From positions 1-62,463 of the forward strand of contig CAKZQG010000005.1 in the NCBI GenBank assembly GCA_937139605.1: DNA of 62,463 nucleotides, read 5' to 3'. Below are positions 46,739-56,335 of this stretch, piece by piece; positions within the stretch are counted from its first letter, which is position 1, and the number at the start of each line of letters is the position of its first letter. The notes beneath the pieces are model-generated. The model was not told the DNA's origin. It saw nothing but the letters and a program-made list of their open reading frames with translations, and did not search any database. Source of the DNA: an uncultured bacterium (GTDB taxonomy: Bacteria; DRYD01). The translations under genes and the position numbers were made by a program.

Positions 46739-47974
46739 CTAAGAATATTTTTGAAATATTTCTAAATAGTGTTTAGCTATTTCTTTACAATTAAAAATAG
46801 AAGCTATTTTATCTTTTAAATTTTGTAATGAAAAATTTAAGTTAATTTTTTCTAAGATTTCTCTTAATTTAAGATTAAAAGGATCAATAGGAAATACAAA
46901 AATATTTATTAAATCGGGATATAATTCATAGTATGGGCTATTTTGAGTTATAATTAACTTTTTATTAAAATAAAGAGCTTCTAAAGCAGTTAAAGAAAAA
47001 GTTTCTTCTAAACTAGGCAAAATAACAATATCACTTAACCCCATTAACTTCAAGGTTAAATATCTCTTTTCATAGTAAAAATTAGCAAAATCATTTATAT
47101 TAATTAAAAAAATATTTTTATTATCCTTAGTTAAATCCTTTAAAATTTTATAATAATTTAAATCATAATCTACAGGGTACCCTAAAATTACTAAAATAAA
47201 ATCTCTATAAAGTCTTTCTTTTTTATAAACTTTTATTAAATTTAATATATTTTTAATTCTATCAAATCTGCCAACAAAAAGCAATTTTAATTTTGAAATT
47301 CCTGCAATATCAGATAACAATCTATAATTTAAAAAACTATTTCTTAATAAAATATTGTTTATTTCTTCAAAATCTAAACAATTATAAATAACATATTTAT
47401 CTAATTTATTTAATATCTCATAAACCCTTTTATCAAGCTTAAATAAATTAATAAAGAAATCTTTTTCTCTATTAGAATTAAAGACAAAATATTTAATATA
47501 GTCATTTTTAAGAGCTAATAAAAATCCATCTATAAATTTAGAAAACTCCTTTTTAAAATAATATCTATTAATAAAATTGCTAAAAAAAGCAATAAAATTT
47601 TGATTAAATTTTAAAAATAATTTAGCTAAAAAGATATTCAGTAAAGAATTAGAAGTAATAAATTTAGAAAAAAAGAAGTTTGTATAATTAGCTGTAATCC
47701 CAATAGATTTACCCCTATATAAATATCCATATTCTTTAAAATTATAAAATAAATGAATATAAAATCCAAAAAAATGATTTAAAGCTAAATTAGGATCATA
47801 AGGCAAAATTTTTAAATTTTCTAAATTATTATCTTTCATATTTTGAATAATATTTTTAGTAATCCAATAAGCTTGTAAAACATCCCCAGCTAACTCTTTT
47901 TTTACAAAAACTTTATCATCTTGTATAAAAAAATTCTCATTTAGAGTTCTACAATATATCCCCACTTGCTTCAT
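46739..47974 (-). CDS. Glycosyltransferase, GT4-like
   Basis: 411 residues. The N-terminal half is divergent. The C-terminal half is a GT-B nucleotide-sugar domain: LKLLFVGRFDRIKNILNLIK, YRDFILVILGYPVDYD, and ADIVILPSLEETFSLTALEA in the form SDIVILPSLEETFSLTALEA, which is the usual EGFGL-type motif region. It transfers a sugar to an unknown acceptor in the cytosol. It lies upstream of the pilin genes on the same strand, about 160 bases apart, so pilin or surface-glycan modification is possible but unproven. Confidence 0.8.
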   Translation of the reverse strand: MKQVGIYCRTLNENFFIQDDKVFVKKELAGDVLQAYWITKNIIQNMKDNNLENLKILPYDPNLALNHFFGFYIHLFYNFKEYGYLYRGKSIGITANYTNFFFSKFITSNSLLNIFLAKLFLKFNQNFIAFFSNFINRYYFKKEFSKFIDGFLLALKNDYIKYFVFNSNREKDFFINLFKLDKRVYEILNKLDKYVIYNCLDFEEINNILLRNSFLNYRLLSDIAGISKLKLLFVGRFDRIKNILNLIKVYKKERLYRDFILVILGYPVDYDLNYYKILKDLTKDNKNIFLININDFANFYYEKRYLTLKLMGLSDIVILPSLEETFSLTALEALYFNKKLIITQNSPYYELYPDLINIFVFPIDPFNLKLREILEKINLNFSLQNLKDKIASIFNCKEIAKHYLEIFQKYS

Positions 47975-48191
47975 AGCTTATAATATCTTTATGCTATTTT
48001 TAAATTTTTTATTAAATTATTTTTTAATTTTATTATTTTTTTATTAAAAAAAAATCCCTTGTTAATTAATTATTAAAATCTATTTTATTAAAATCTATTT
48101 TTAAAGGTAATAATGAAAAAATGTAAAATATTATTAATAAGAGAAAAGAATACCTTTAGTTTATTAAAAATTAATAAAGAGGTGATTAATA

Positions 48192-48599
48192 GTGTTAAAC
48201 TTAACAGAGAGAGCTTTAAATAAAGCAAAAGAGCTAATATCACAAGAAAATGAACCTAATTTAGCATTAAGAGTTTTTGTCATTCCAAGTGGATGCTGTG
48301 GATTAGATTTTGGTTTAGAAATTACTAACGAATTTGATAGTTCCGATAACTTTATAGATATTAATGGCTTAAAAGTAGTAGTTGATGACTTTAGCTACCC
48401 ATTTATAGAAAACGCTGAAATAGATTTTGTAGAAAGAGAAGGGATGGGATATTTTATTATTAATTCCAATTTTAATAAAGGTTGTGGCTGCTCTAATGGA
48501 CAATGTGAATGCAATAAAGAAGAAAATTATGAAGAAGAATGCGGTTGTGGAAATGAAAAAGAATGTGGTTGCGGCGGTTCATGCGCTTGTAATAACTAA
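48192..48599 (+). CDS. A-type Fe-S carrier (IscA/SufA/ErpA-like) with a Cys-rich tail
   Basis: 135 residues. The first 100 residues follow the HesB/IscA fold: LTERALNKAKELISQ, ALRVFVIPSGCCGLDFGLEI with Cys35/36, GLKVVVDDFSYPFIENAEID, and the closing NKGCGC (Cys98, Cys100). The remaining 35 residues add eight Cys in CxC units (CECN, CGCG, CGCG, CACN), an unusual tail that could bind metal. GTG start with GAGGTGA upstream. It is encoded apart from suf and just before the ATP synthase genes, from which a hairpin separates it. Confidence 0.88.
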   Translation: MLNLTERALNKAKELISQENEPNLALRVFVIPSGCCGLDFGLEITNEFDSSDNFIDINGLKVVVDDFSYPFIENAEIDFVEREGMGYFIINSNFNKGCGCSNGQCECNKEENYEEECGCGNEKECGCGGSCACNN

Positions 48600-48641
48600 C
48601 AACAAACACCTAAATCTATTTCTTTAAAGATAAAAATAATA

Positions 48642-48678
48642 CCGCCTGTAAACAAAAATCATTAATAAAAGCAGGCGG
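48642..48678 (+). terminator. Hairpin between the Fe-S carrier and atpB
   Basis: Perfect seven-base arms CCGCCTG/CAGGCGG with a 23-base AT-rich loop. Strikingly GC-rich for this DNA. No T-run follows, so it may be a terminator, an mRNA end stabiliser or part of the atp leader. Confidence 0.5.
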
Positions 48679-48704
48679 AATATAAATAAGTAGGATAAAA
48701 AAGT

Positions 48705-49559
48705 ATGTTTTTAGCAAGTGATAGTCCGTTTTTAAAATACTTACTTTTTCCTAACTTCGAAATCCACCTTAATACCATAGTTAGTACCTACATTGTAATG
48801 TTTATTATCTTTATTTTCGGAATCCTATATAGAAATTCTGTATATAATACTATAAAAAAATTACAATTTTACCCATTAAATACAGAAATCTTAGTTCCCA
48901 AACCGCTAAGTATCCAAAACATTTTTGAACTCATCATTGAAGGTATCAATAATATCAACGAATCCATTTTAGGTAAAAAAATAGCAAATAGATATATGCC
49001 TTTATTAGTTTCATTTTTTATATTTATTTTATTCTCCAATTTATTAGGATATATACCACCAATATGGCAAGTATCAGGATACAGCATGATAACACCCCCA
49101 ACAAGTGACCTAAGCACTACTTTAGCATTAACTATAATATCAGTTATAGCTTATAATATATTAGCAATAAAAGAAACGGGGTTAAAAAATTGGTTAGAAC
49201 ATTTTATATTCCCAATTCCTACAATCTTAAAAAACAAAACTACCTTTACCATAATGCTCGCTATAATTTTATTACCATTATTTTTATTACTTAACGTATT
49301 TGATATATTTGCAAGAACATTGTCACTATCTGTAAGATTGTTTGCTAATATATTCTCTGAACATACAATGGTTGAAAAATTAGTACATATGGTAGTCTCT
49401 AATGAAACTAATATATTTTTAAAAATCTTTTTATTCTTTTTAAATTTATTTGTAATGTTAATAGGTATTTTAGCTGTTTTTATACAAGCGATCATATTTG
49501 AAATCTTAAGTGCAGTTTATTTAGGATTATACTTACACGGACATTCTGATGAACACTAA
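48705..49559 (+). CDS. atpB: ATP synthase F0 subunit a
   Basis: Membrane subunit forming the proton half-channels. 284 residues with about six membrane segments. The key block LSLSVRLFANIFSEHTM holds the essential Arg, followed by FVMLIGILAVFIQAIIFEILSAVYLG with the usual Gln and Glu region. Starts MFLASDSPFLKYLLFPNFEIHL. First gene of the atpB-atpE-atpF set. Confidence 0.95.
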   Translation: MFLASDSPFLKYLLFPNFEIHLNTIVSTYIVMFIIFIFGILYRNSVYNTIKKLQFYPLNTEILVPKPLSIQNIFELIIEGINNINESILGKKIANRYMPLLVSFFIFILFSNLLGYIPPIWQVSGYSMITPPTSDLSTTLALTIISVIAYNILAIKETGLKNWLEHFIFPIPTILKNKTTFTIMLAIILLPLFLLLNVFDIFARTLSLSVRLFANIFSEHTMVEKLVHMVVSNETNIFLKIFLFFLNLFVMLIGILAVFIQAIIFEILSAVYLGLYLHGHSDEH

Positions 49560-49602
49560 ACTAATAAATATAAAAACAAATAATAAAGGAGGGAAAAAAT
49601 AA

Positions 49603-49959
49603 ATGGATAACACAAAAAAATTAAAAAACTTATTTACAATAATTTATATATTATTTATAGTTAGTTTGTTAATTAGCATAGTTAGTTTGAAGGCTTTAGG
49701 AGCTGGAGAAGGAGAAGGAATAACTAACTGGTTAAGTAATATAAATATAAGTCAAAAAGCGTTAGGAACAATAGGATTAGGATTTGCTGCTGGAGGAGCA
49801 GCGTTAGGAATAGGTATTTTAGGTAGAGCACTATTAGAGGGGATATATAGAAATCCTCAAACAACCGGGGCTATGTTAGTTTGGTTCTTTGTAGCATTCG
49901 CATTAGCTGAAGCTCAAGTACTATATGTACTATTCATTGTATTAGCTATGCTTAAATAA
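49603..49959 (+). CDS. atpE: ATP synthase F0 subunit c
   Basis: Rotor ring subunit. 118 residues, longer than the usual 70-90. An N-terminal hydrophobic stretch (10-30, LFTIIYILFIVSLLISIVSL) and a short linker precede the hairpin. The two ring helices have the Gly/Ala pattern GLGFAAGGAALGIGILG, the loop RNPQ (83-86) and the ion-binding Glu103 in FALAEAQVLY. The N-terminal segment may be a cleaved signal peptide, as in some other c subunits, or an added helix. No obvious sodium-site pattern. The ribosome site AAAGGAGGG is excellent. Confidence 0.92.
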   Translation: MDNTKKLKNLFTIIYILFIVSLLISIVSLKALGAGEGEGITNWLSNINISQKALGTIGLGFAAGGAALGIGILGRALLEGIYRNPQTTGAMLVWFFVAFALAEAQVLYVLFIVLAMLK

Positions 49960-50027
49960 ATTGATTTACTTGCTTATCTAGCAGTAGGGATAAAATAACT
50001 TGAACGATTTCATTTAGGAGGTAAAAA

Positions 50028-50519
50028 ATGGAAATATTAAATATTCCTACTCTAATTTTACAGATAATTAATTTCGTTATATTTGTTATAATAGCTTACT
50101 ATTTATTTTATAAGCCATTTAAAGATATAACTCAAGCAAGACAAAATACTATCAAAGAAAATCTATCTAAAGCTGAAGAAATTAGAAAAGAAATAGAACA
50201 AATAAGATTAGATCTGGAATCTAAATTAAATAAAATAAATGAAGAAAGGGAGAAAATATTATCTGAAGCTGTAAAAGAAGCTGAAAATATTAAAAATTAC
50301 ATAATAGAAGAAGCTCAAAATAAATCAAATGAAATTAAAAATAAAGCATTAAAAGAAATAGAATATGCTAAAAAGCAAGCACTAAATGAAATTAAAGATA
50401 CTTATATTAATGTAATTACAGAGCTAGCTAAGGGAGTTTTAAAAGATGTAGTCGATGAAAATGTTAATAATAAAATAATAAAAACAGCTTCTGAAAAATT
50501 AAAAAATTTAGATAACTAA
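50028..50519 (+). CDS. atpF: ATP synthase F0 subunit b
   Basis: Peripheral stalk subunit. 163 residues: one membrane segment (LILQIINFVIFVIIAYYLFY) followed by a long charged coiled coil (AEEIRKEIEQIRLDLESKLN). RBS TTAGGAGG before ATG. The usual following genes atpH, atpA, atpG, atpD and atpC are absent; the next gene is a phosphohexomutase 610 bases away. Confidence 0.92.
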   Translation: MEILNIPTLILQIINFVIFVIIAYYLFYKPFKDITQARQNTIKENLSKAEEIRKEIEQIRLDLESKLNKINEEREKILSEAVKEAENIKNYIIEEAQNKSNEIKNKALKEIEYAKKQALNEIKDTYINVITELAKGVLKDVVDENVNNKIIKTASEKLKNLDN

Positions 50520-51129
50520 AAACAATATAAAAAATAAAATATCATAACAAAATAATGATTGCTAGATTTATAAGTACTAAAAAAGAAAATTTTAAAACTC
50601 AAGTCTTTTTGGTTTGTTATATAAAGTATATAGTACTAAATCCATCATTTAATAAGCAAGAAACACTAAAAGTAAAAGACACCAATACTAAAGAACACCA
50701 AAACTAAAAGGATATCAATATTAATGGCACAAAAAGTAAATTAATAACACAAAAGTAAGGGACACAAATCACAAGAAAAAATTTTTTATCTTCTATAAGC
50801 TAAATAAATTACAATTGATAAAAACCTAATTTCTGAACATAATATTATTGTAGAGCTGCTAGATTTAAGAGCATTAAGGATGCAAGAAATTGAACATAAG
50901 CCTTCAAAGCTTGGATTGTTAATAAAATGAGTTTATGCTACTTAGAAAAGGGCGTCTAACACTTAGGATTTTATTTATATAAGCAGTGGTAGTTTATACA
51001 AAAATCATACATTAAAGTTTAAAATTTCTAAGCGCTATACTTTTTAGTATTTTGTTTTATTGTTTTAATATCAATTTTTTATAAATAAAATAAACCAGAT
51101 AAAATAAACTTAGGGGGTGGAGTAATATT
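50520..51129. other. Long gap after atpF, possible relic coding fragment
   Basis: A 610-base stretch without a convincing gene. The plus strand around 50818-50930 reads DKNLISEHNIIVELLDLRAL then RMQEIEHKPSKLGLLIK before TGA, amino-acid-like but without start or ribosome site; it may be a relic. A 50-codon open stretch at about 50554-50706 has no ribosome site. The rest is AT-rich. No F1 subunit remains are recognisable. Confidence 0.4.
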
Positions 51130-52650
51130 ATGGATTTAACTAATGAAAAATCTATAGATACAAAAGAAAGTGAAATAAAATTTGGGACAGATGGATGGCG
51201 CGCTATCATTTCTCAAGATTTTAATTTTAATAACCTAATTAAAGTTAGTATTGCAATAGCTAATTTTATCAAAAGCAATCAAAGAAAAGAACTAGATATA
51301 TATAAAATAGATTATACTAAACATAAAGATGCATCATATAAAGTTAAATATAGAGATTATTCTTATGGTGTGGCAATAGGATATGATTTTAGATTTATGT
51401 CAGAAATATATGCTAAAAAGGTAGCAGAAATATTATCAGCGTTTGATATACCTGTATATCTAAGTGAATATAATTGTTCTACTCCAGCTTTATCATTAGC
51501 TACATACAAAAACTATAGTGCAGGGATAATGATAACAGCTTCACACAATCCATATTACTATAATGGGGTAAAATATAAAGCAGAATATGGTGGAAGCTCA
51601 ACCCCCGAAATGACTAAGCTAATTGAATCTTACTTAAAGGATATTCCTAATGAATTTAATAACTTAAAACCAAAACACAATTTAATAAAAAAAATAAACT
51701 TTAATAAAACTTATCTAAATGAATTATTAAATTTCATTGATATAGAAAAAATCAAAGACTATGTAATAAAAAATAACATAATAATAGTAGTAGATTATAT
51801 GTATGGAGTTTTAGCAAATTCTTTTAGATATTTACTTAATTTAGAGAATTTAATAGAGTTAAATAATAATAGGAACCCATATTTTGGGGGTAAATCTCCT
51901 GAACCTATACCAGCCAATTTAAAGGAATTAGAAAATGTAATAAACATGATAGGAGATAATTCAATAGGTTTTGCATTTGATGGAGATGGAGATAGAATTT
52001 TTGCTAAAACTAAAGACTCATGGATTACCCCCCATGAAATCTTACCTATTTTAGCACTACATTTAATTAAAAATAAAAATTGGGATGGAAAACTAATAAG
52101 AACCCTACCTACTTCAACTAAACTCAAAAGAATAGGAGACTATTTCAATATTGAAACAATAGAAGTACCAGTAGGTTTTAAATATATAGCAGATTTATTT
52201 GTTAAAGAAAATATTTTAATAGGAGGAGAAGAAAGTGGTGGCATTGGATTTAAAAATCATATTCCAGAAAGAGATAGCTTACTTAATGCATTATTTATAT
52301 TAGAATTTCTCGCTTATGAAAATCTTAAGCCCAATGAACTAATAAATTATTTACATAAATTTACCAAAGAATCTTATTGTTATAGATATGATTGGCACTT
52401 TGAAAATATAGAGCAACAACAAAATACTTTTAATAAAATAAAAAATAATTTGGATTTATTTAAAAATATTTTAGATGGGGAAATAGAAATAAAAGATTAT
52501 ATAAGGATAAAAAAAGATGACTATAATTGGATAATTTTAAGACCCTCAGGTACTGAACCACTAATAAGAGTATATTCAGAATCAATAACATATAATCAAG
52601 CCCAAAATCTAATAAACTCTTTATTAAACAAATTTAACATAAAAAACTAA
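51130..52650 (+). CDS. Phosphoglucomutase/phosphomannomutase family enzyme
   Basis: It interconverts hexose-1- and hexose-6-phosphates. 506 residues. The four family sites are clear: phosphoserine loop GIMITASHNPYYYNG, metal site FAFDGDGDRIFA, sugar loop GGEESGGIGF, and phosphate loop ILRPSGTEPLIRVY. FGTDGWR near the N-terminus is typical of the archaeal/thermophile-type subgroup. Whether glucose, mannose or glucosamine phosphate is preferred cannot be told. RBS TAGGGGGTGG upstream. Confidence 0.93.
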   Translation: MDLTNEKSIDTKESEIKFGTDGWRAIISQDFNFNNLIKVSIAIANFIKSNQRKELDIYKIDYTKHKDASYKVKYRDYSYGVAIGYDFRFMSEIYAKKVAEILSAFDIPVYLSEYNCSTPALSLATYKNYSAGIMITASHNPYYYNGVKYKAEYGGSSTPEMTKLIESYLKDIPNEFNNLKPKHNLIKKINFNKTYLNELLNFIDIEKIKDYVIKNNIIIVVDYMYGVLANSFRYLLNLENLIELNNNRNPYFGGKSPEPIPANLKELENVINMIGDNSIGFAFDGDGDRIFAKTKDSWITPHEILPILALHLIKNKNWDGKLIRTLPTSTKLKRIGDYFNIETIEVPVGFKYIADLFVKENILIGGEESGGIGFKNHIPERDSLLNALFILEFLAYENLKPNELINYLHKFTKESYCYRYDWHFENIEQQQNTFNKIKNNLDLFKNILDGEIEIKDYIRIKKDDYNWIILRPSGTEPLIRVYSESITYNQAQNLINSLLNKFNIKN

Positions 52651-52669
52651 ATAAAAGGAGGGTTTCAAA

Positions 52670-54160
52670 ATGATAAGAATATATTATTTTATATTTTGTT
52701 TAGTAATCCTTATAGAAATCAAAACATGGTTTTTAAAATCTTCTTATGCCTTAACATCATATAATAACTTTAATAATCCTGGAATTTTTAATAATTTCGA
52801 TAACGCCATTAACGTAGAACCTACTATTTTAAAAATTAATAGAACTAAAAATAAAATAATAGATAGTTTTTATTTTTCAGAAGGAGAATGTCAAAAAGAC
52901 GAAAGCTTATCATTTACTCTAACAGATGGATTAGTAGACTACAATTTAAATTCATTATTTACAGTAGGATATTATGATAAAATTAAATACACTAAAACGA
53001 ATACTATAGAAACCGAAATAGTTGATGGTAAAATAATTGTTTTTAAAAATGATATAAACAATTTGAATAATTTTACTTATTTAAAGATGCCATTTGAAAG
53101 TGGTGGGCCTGCTCGTATAGTTCAAGATGAAAATAGTATCTACATAGCAGGAGAAAAGTACAATCGTCCTATACCCAATAAACCAAGCATAAGTGATTTA
53201 TTCATAGCTAAAATAGATAAAAAATCCTTTGATTTTGATAAAAACTTTGGTTCTAATGGAATAATAACAATAAGAAATAACTATTCTGATATGTCTAGTG
53301 AATTCATAGGAGGTCTGGAAATTTCAGATAATTTTCTATTTATTATCAATATGAATATAATTCCTTTTCCTACATTAGCCAAAATAAATAAAATGGATTC
53401 TAAAATAAATGAAACTATAGATTTAAACACTGAATCATTAAAAAATAGTAATTTTTTTCCTTTATTATTTGACCCAGAGGTTCACGATATTTTACTAGAC
53501 AAAGGTAATAACTTAATAATAGTAGGAACAGTTTATAATCCTAATTTAGGTTCTATTGGAAATATGCCAAATCTCCCAAATATTCTAAATCCTACAAATA
53601 TTTCTGGAAGCTATAAAAGGCTTTTTGTTATTAAATTAAATAGCATAACAGGAAATATAGATAACGCCCTTATTCTAAATCCTCCTTTAAACAGAGATAA
53701 TAGTTATAATAGTTTCCGATGTGCACCAATTAATTCCACAATAATAAATAATAAAGTCTATATAGGTTCAACAATTATACATAATACTCAACCCAAAAAT
53801 TGGTCTTCATTAAATATATTCGATTTAGATAATAATAAAGCTAATTATTACATTTTTAAAGATTCTAAAACAGACGAGTATATCAAAATAGTTATTAATG
53901 ATGTTAAATATTACGGAGATAGCAATATATTATATTTAAGTGGAGGTGTAAGTAATCCAGGATATATTAAATTTGATTTAAATAATCCTAATAATAGTAG
54001 TTATTTCTTAGAAGATAATATAGATAACGTTGTTATATATGGGAATGCTTATGATAGAAAAAACTTATTCTTATTAGGAGGAAATTTAATACAAGGAAAA
54101 CAAGAAAATCATCCAGGACAAATTGCTAAATTAGTTATATTCAAAATAAATAATCCTTAA
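52670..54160 (+). CDS. Secreted delta-60-type repeat protein
   Basis: 496 residues with a signal segment (IYYFIFCLVILIEIKTWFL). Blade-like units include NLIIVGTVYNP, FDKNFGSNGIITIRN and LFVIKLNSITGNIDNA. The C-terminus LLGGN...IFKINNP matches the protein at 1-1200, its paralogue. A two-Cys pair (Cys at GECQKD and FRCAPI) may form a disulfide. RBS AAAGGAGGG before ATG, 20 bases after the phosphohexomutase stop, so the two may be co-transcribed. Function unknown; extracellular propeller-like binding is inferred. Confidence 0.75.
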   Translation: MIRIYYFIFCLVILIEIKTWFLKSSYALTSYNNFNNPGIFNNFDNAINVEPTILKINRTKNKIIDSFYFSEGECQKDESLSFTLTDGLVDYNLNSLFTVGYYDKIKYTKTNTIETEIVDGKIIVFKNDINNLNNFTYLKMPFESGGPARIVQDENSIYIAGEKYNRPIPNKPSISDLFIAKIDKKSFDFDKNFGSNGIITIRNNYSDMSSEFIGGLEISDNFLFIINMNIIPFPTLAKINKMDSKINETIDLNTESLKNSNFFPLLFDPEVHDILLDKGNNLIIVGTVYNPNLGSIGNMPNLPNILNPTNISGSYKRLFVIKLNSITGNIDNALILNPPLNRDNSYNSFRCAPINSTIINNKVYIGSTIIHNTQPKNWSSLNIFDLDNNKANYYIFKDSKTDEYIKIVINDVKYYGDSNILYLSGGVSNPGYIKFDLNNPNNSSYFLEDNIDNVVIYGNAYDRKNLFLLGGNLIQGKQENHPGQIAKLVIFKINNP

Positions 54161-54186
54161 AAATATTAATTTAAAAATACTAGTTT

Positions 54187-55056
54187 ATGAAAATATTTAT
54201 AACGCTTGCTTATAATAAAAGCCTTTATAATAAAAATCTTAAAAACGAATACTTTGAGATCTTTAATAACAAAAGTATATACTATTTAAAACTTAACTCA
54301 ATAAAGCCAATACATTTAAATTTAATAGAGTCTTTAAAGATATTAAAATCAGATAAAGATATAACTCATTTAGTATTTACGAGTAAAAACGGTGCTCATT
54401 TATTTTTTAATTATATATTACAAAAAGAACCAAAGATGCTAGAATTTTTAAGAAGTAAAGAATTTTTAGCAGTAGGTCCAGAAACCGCTAAAATAATTAA
54501 CCAATTTAAATTAAATATCTCTATTCCCGAAAAATATTTAACATCCTCCTTAGCAGATCTTATAATAAATATTAACTCAAAAAATAAAACCCCATCTAAA
54601 TTCCTTATCCTACGTTCAAAAATTTCAAATAAAATATTAACTAATAAACTTAAAAAAAATAAAATAAAATTCATAGAAAAACATATTTATACTATAAAAT
54701 CTAACCCATTTTTCAAAAAAACAAAAGAATATAAGCTATTAAAATTATTAATAAAAATAAATGGGAAATTAATTAATACTGATATAAACTCTTTAAATAA
54801 AGAGCAAATCTTTTTAGTATTTACAAGCCCATCAAATGTAAAAACATTTTTTAAACATTTTAAAATATCACAAATAATATCTATACCAAATATAAAAATA
54901 TTACCAATAGGACCTATAACTAATTATGAATTAGAAAATTACATAAAAAACTACTATAACATAAATGATATTTTATTAAATAAAATTTTAAAATTTCCAA
55001 AAAATTATACTTTAAAAGATTGCTTAGCTAATTTAAAAAACATTACAGATCTCTAA
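54187..55056 (+). CDS. hemD: Uroporphyrinogen-III synthase (HemD-like)
   Basis: It closes and inverts hydroxymethylbilane to uroporphyrinogen III in tetrapyrrole synthesis. 289 residues. The HemD fold signals are weak but ordered: THLVFTSKNGAHLFFNYI, EFLAVGPETAKII, KFLILRSKISNKIL, FLVFTSPSNVKTFF and ILPIGPITNYELENYI, which are the two TS.N/S loops and two GP.T sites. The sequence is long and highly Lys/Asn rich. No other hem gene is near. It starts 26 bases after the delta-60 gene. Confidence 0.78.
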   Translation: MKIFITLAYNKSLYNKNLKNEYFEIFNNKSIYYLKLNSIKPIHLNLIESLKILKSDKDITHLVFTSKNGAHLFFNYILQKEPKMLEFLRSKEFLAVGPETAKIINQFKLNISIPEKYLTSSLADLIININSKNKTPSKFLILRSKISNKILTNKLKKNKIKFIEKHIYTIKSNPFFKKTKEYKLLKLLIKINGKLINTDINSLNKEQIFLVFTSPSNVKTFFKHFKISQIISIPNIKILPIGPITNYELENYIKNYYNINDILLNKILKFPKNYTLKDCLANLKNITDL

Positions 55057-55520
55057 AGGAAATATTTTAAAAACTAAAATATTTTTTAAACTAAGCTATA
55101 TAAAATATTAAATAAAAAAAATCAAAAATTAATAATCAGCTTTAATTTCAATTTTCCTTATTATTCTGATAAAATCCTAACAAAATTGTATCTGAGGAAA
55201 TAAAAACATAAATATAAATATAGAATATAAATAAGGAATTTGATGAATTAAGTTAATCTATAAAATACTTTGTTAAACAGTTAATTCTTCAGCCACCGAT
55301 ATAATTATAAAAACCACAAAAATCACGTATCTCAAAGTTTTTGTAAATACATCTTTTAAGATTTATGCTTTTATACTATAGATATTATTATTTTTTGTTT
55401 TATGGATCTTAATGTGAGCTTGAGAATTCTTTATCAGGCTTCTACCTAAGCCTAAACATTACCATAGGTTCCTTCCCCACTGCTCCAGCTCAATTTAAGT
55501 AAAAATTTTTAATTAAATTT
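55057..55520. other. Convergent intergenic gap with a nested hairpin at 55415-55502
   Basis: Arms TGAGCT/AGCTCA (55415-55420, 55497-55502) enclose a perfect hairpin AGGCTT/AAGCCT (55436-55441, 55448-55453) and a GC-richer stretch. It lies between hemD and fabG, which face each other. It could be a terminator, a small RNA or a mobile-element relic. Signal-recognition RNA was considered and not supported. The remaining 350 bases are AT-rich with nothing seen. Confidence 0.4.
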
Positions 55521-56276
55521 CTACATATATAGTCCGCCACTAATGTTAATAACTTCCCCGGTAATATAGGAAGCTAAATCAGAAGCTAAAAAGACTACTA
55601 AATTAGCTACATCTTCAGGTTTTCCCGTTCTTCCTAAAGGAATGGAATTTATTATTGATTCTTTAATTTTTTCGGGGAGTTTATTAGTCATATCAGTTTC
55701 AATATAACCCGGAGCTACAACATTAACGGTAATATTTCTTTTAGCATATTCTCTTGCTAAAGCCTTAGAAAATCCAATTATTCCAGCTTTAGAGGCACAA
55801 TAATTTGTTTGTCCAGCACTACCTGATAACGCTACTATTGAGCTTATATTTATTATTCTTCCATATCTCTTTTCAATCATATCTCCTATAAATTCCCTAG
55901 TTACATAAAAAACTCCATTTAAATTAACATTAATAACATCTAACCATTCTTCATCTGTTAGATTTCTTAGCAATTTATCTTTATTAATTCCTGTATTATT
56001 TATTAATATGTCAATTTTTCCTAAATTAGAATGAATGAATTCCTTCATTTGTTTTACTTCTTGTAAGTTAGATATATTAGCTTTGAATAGGAGTGGAGTT
56101 ATATTGAAATCGGATTTAATTTTATTAGCTAATTCAGAGGCGGGTTGTTGATTTTGGTTGTAATTTATAACAACATTAGCCCCTGCTTGAGCTAACTTAT
56201 AAGCTATAGCAGCACCAATCCCCCTAGAAGCACCTGTTATTAATGCATTCTTATTCTTTAAATCTATTACTACCAT
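55521..56276 (-). CDS. fabG: 3-oxoacyl-ACP reductase (SDR family, FabG-like)
   Basis: NADPH-dependent reductase of fatty acid elongation. 251 residues. The nucleotide site is ALITGASRGIGAAIAYKLAQ, the structural NNTG is LINNTGINKD, the catalytic Ser-Tyr-Lys is INISSIVALSG...TNYCASKAG, and PGYIETDMT plus ASDLASYITGEVINISGGLYM at the end are typical FabG. Full length. RBS AAGGAGAA. Standing alone, it could also serve another ketoreduction, but the match to FabG is close. Confidence 0.92.
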   Translation of the reverse strand: MVVIDLKNKNALITGASRGIGAAIAYKLAQAGANVVINYNQNQQPASELANKIKSDFNITPLLFKANISNLQEVKQMKEFIHSNLGKIDILINNTGINKDKLLRNLTDEEWLDVINVNLNGVFYVTREFIGDMIEKRYGRIINISSIVALSGSAGQTNYCASKAGIIGFSKALAREYAKRNITVNVVAPGYIETDMTNKLPEKIKESIINSIPLGRTGKPEDVANLVVFLASDLASYITGEVINISGGLYM

Positions 56277-56335
56277 ATATATTCTCCTTTCAAATTATTT
56301 TAGTTTAAACTTTTTAGCAATAATTTCTATAAAGC

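Noticed and set aside
48192-48599. Metallothionein as the identity of the Cys-rich gene
   Set aside because: The first 100 residues are a clear A-type Fe-S carrier; the Cys-rich part is only the tail.
55415-55502. Signal-recognition (4.5S) RNA, because of GGGGAAGGAA in the minus strand
   Set aside because: The required helix 8 arrangement (CAGG before GGAA, AGCAG after) is not present in either strand.
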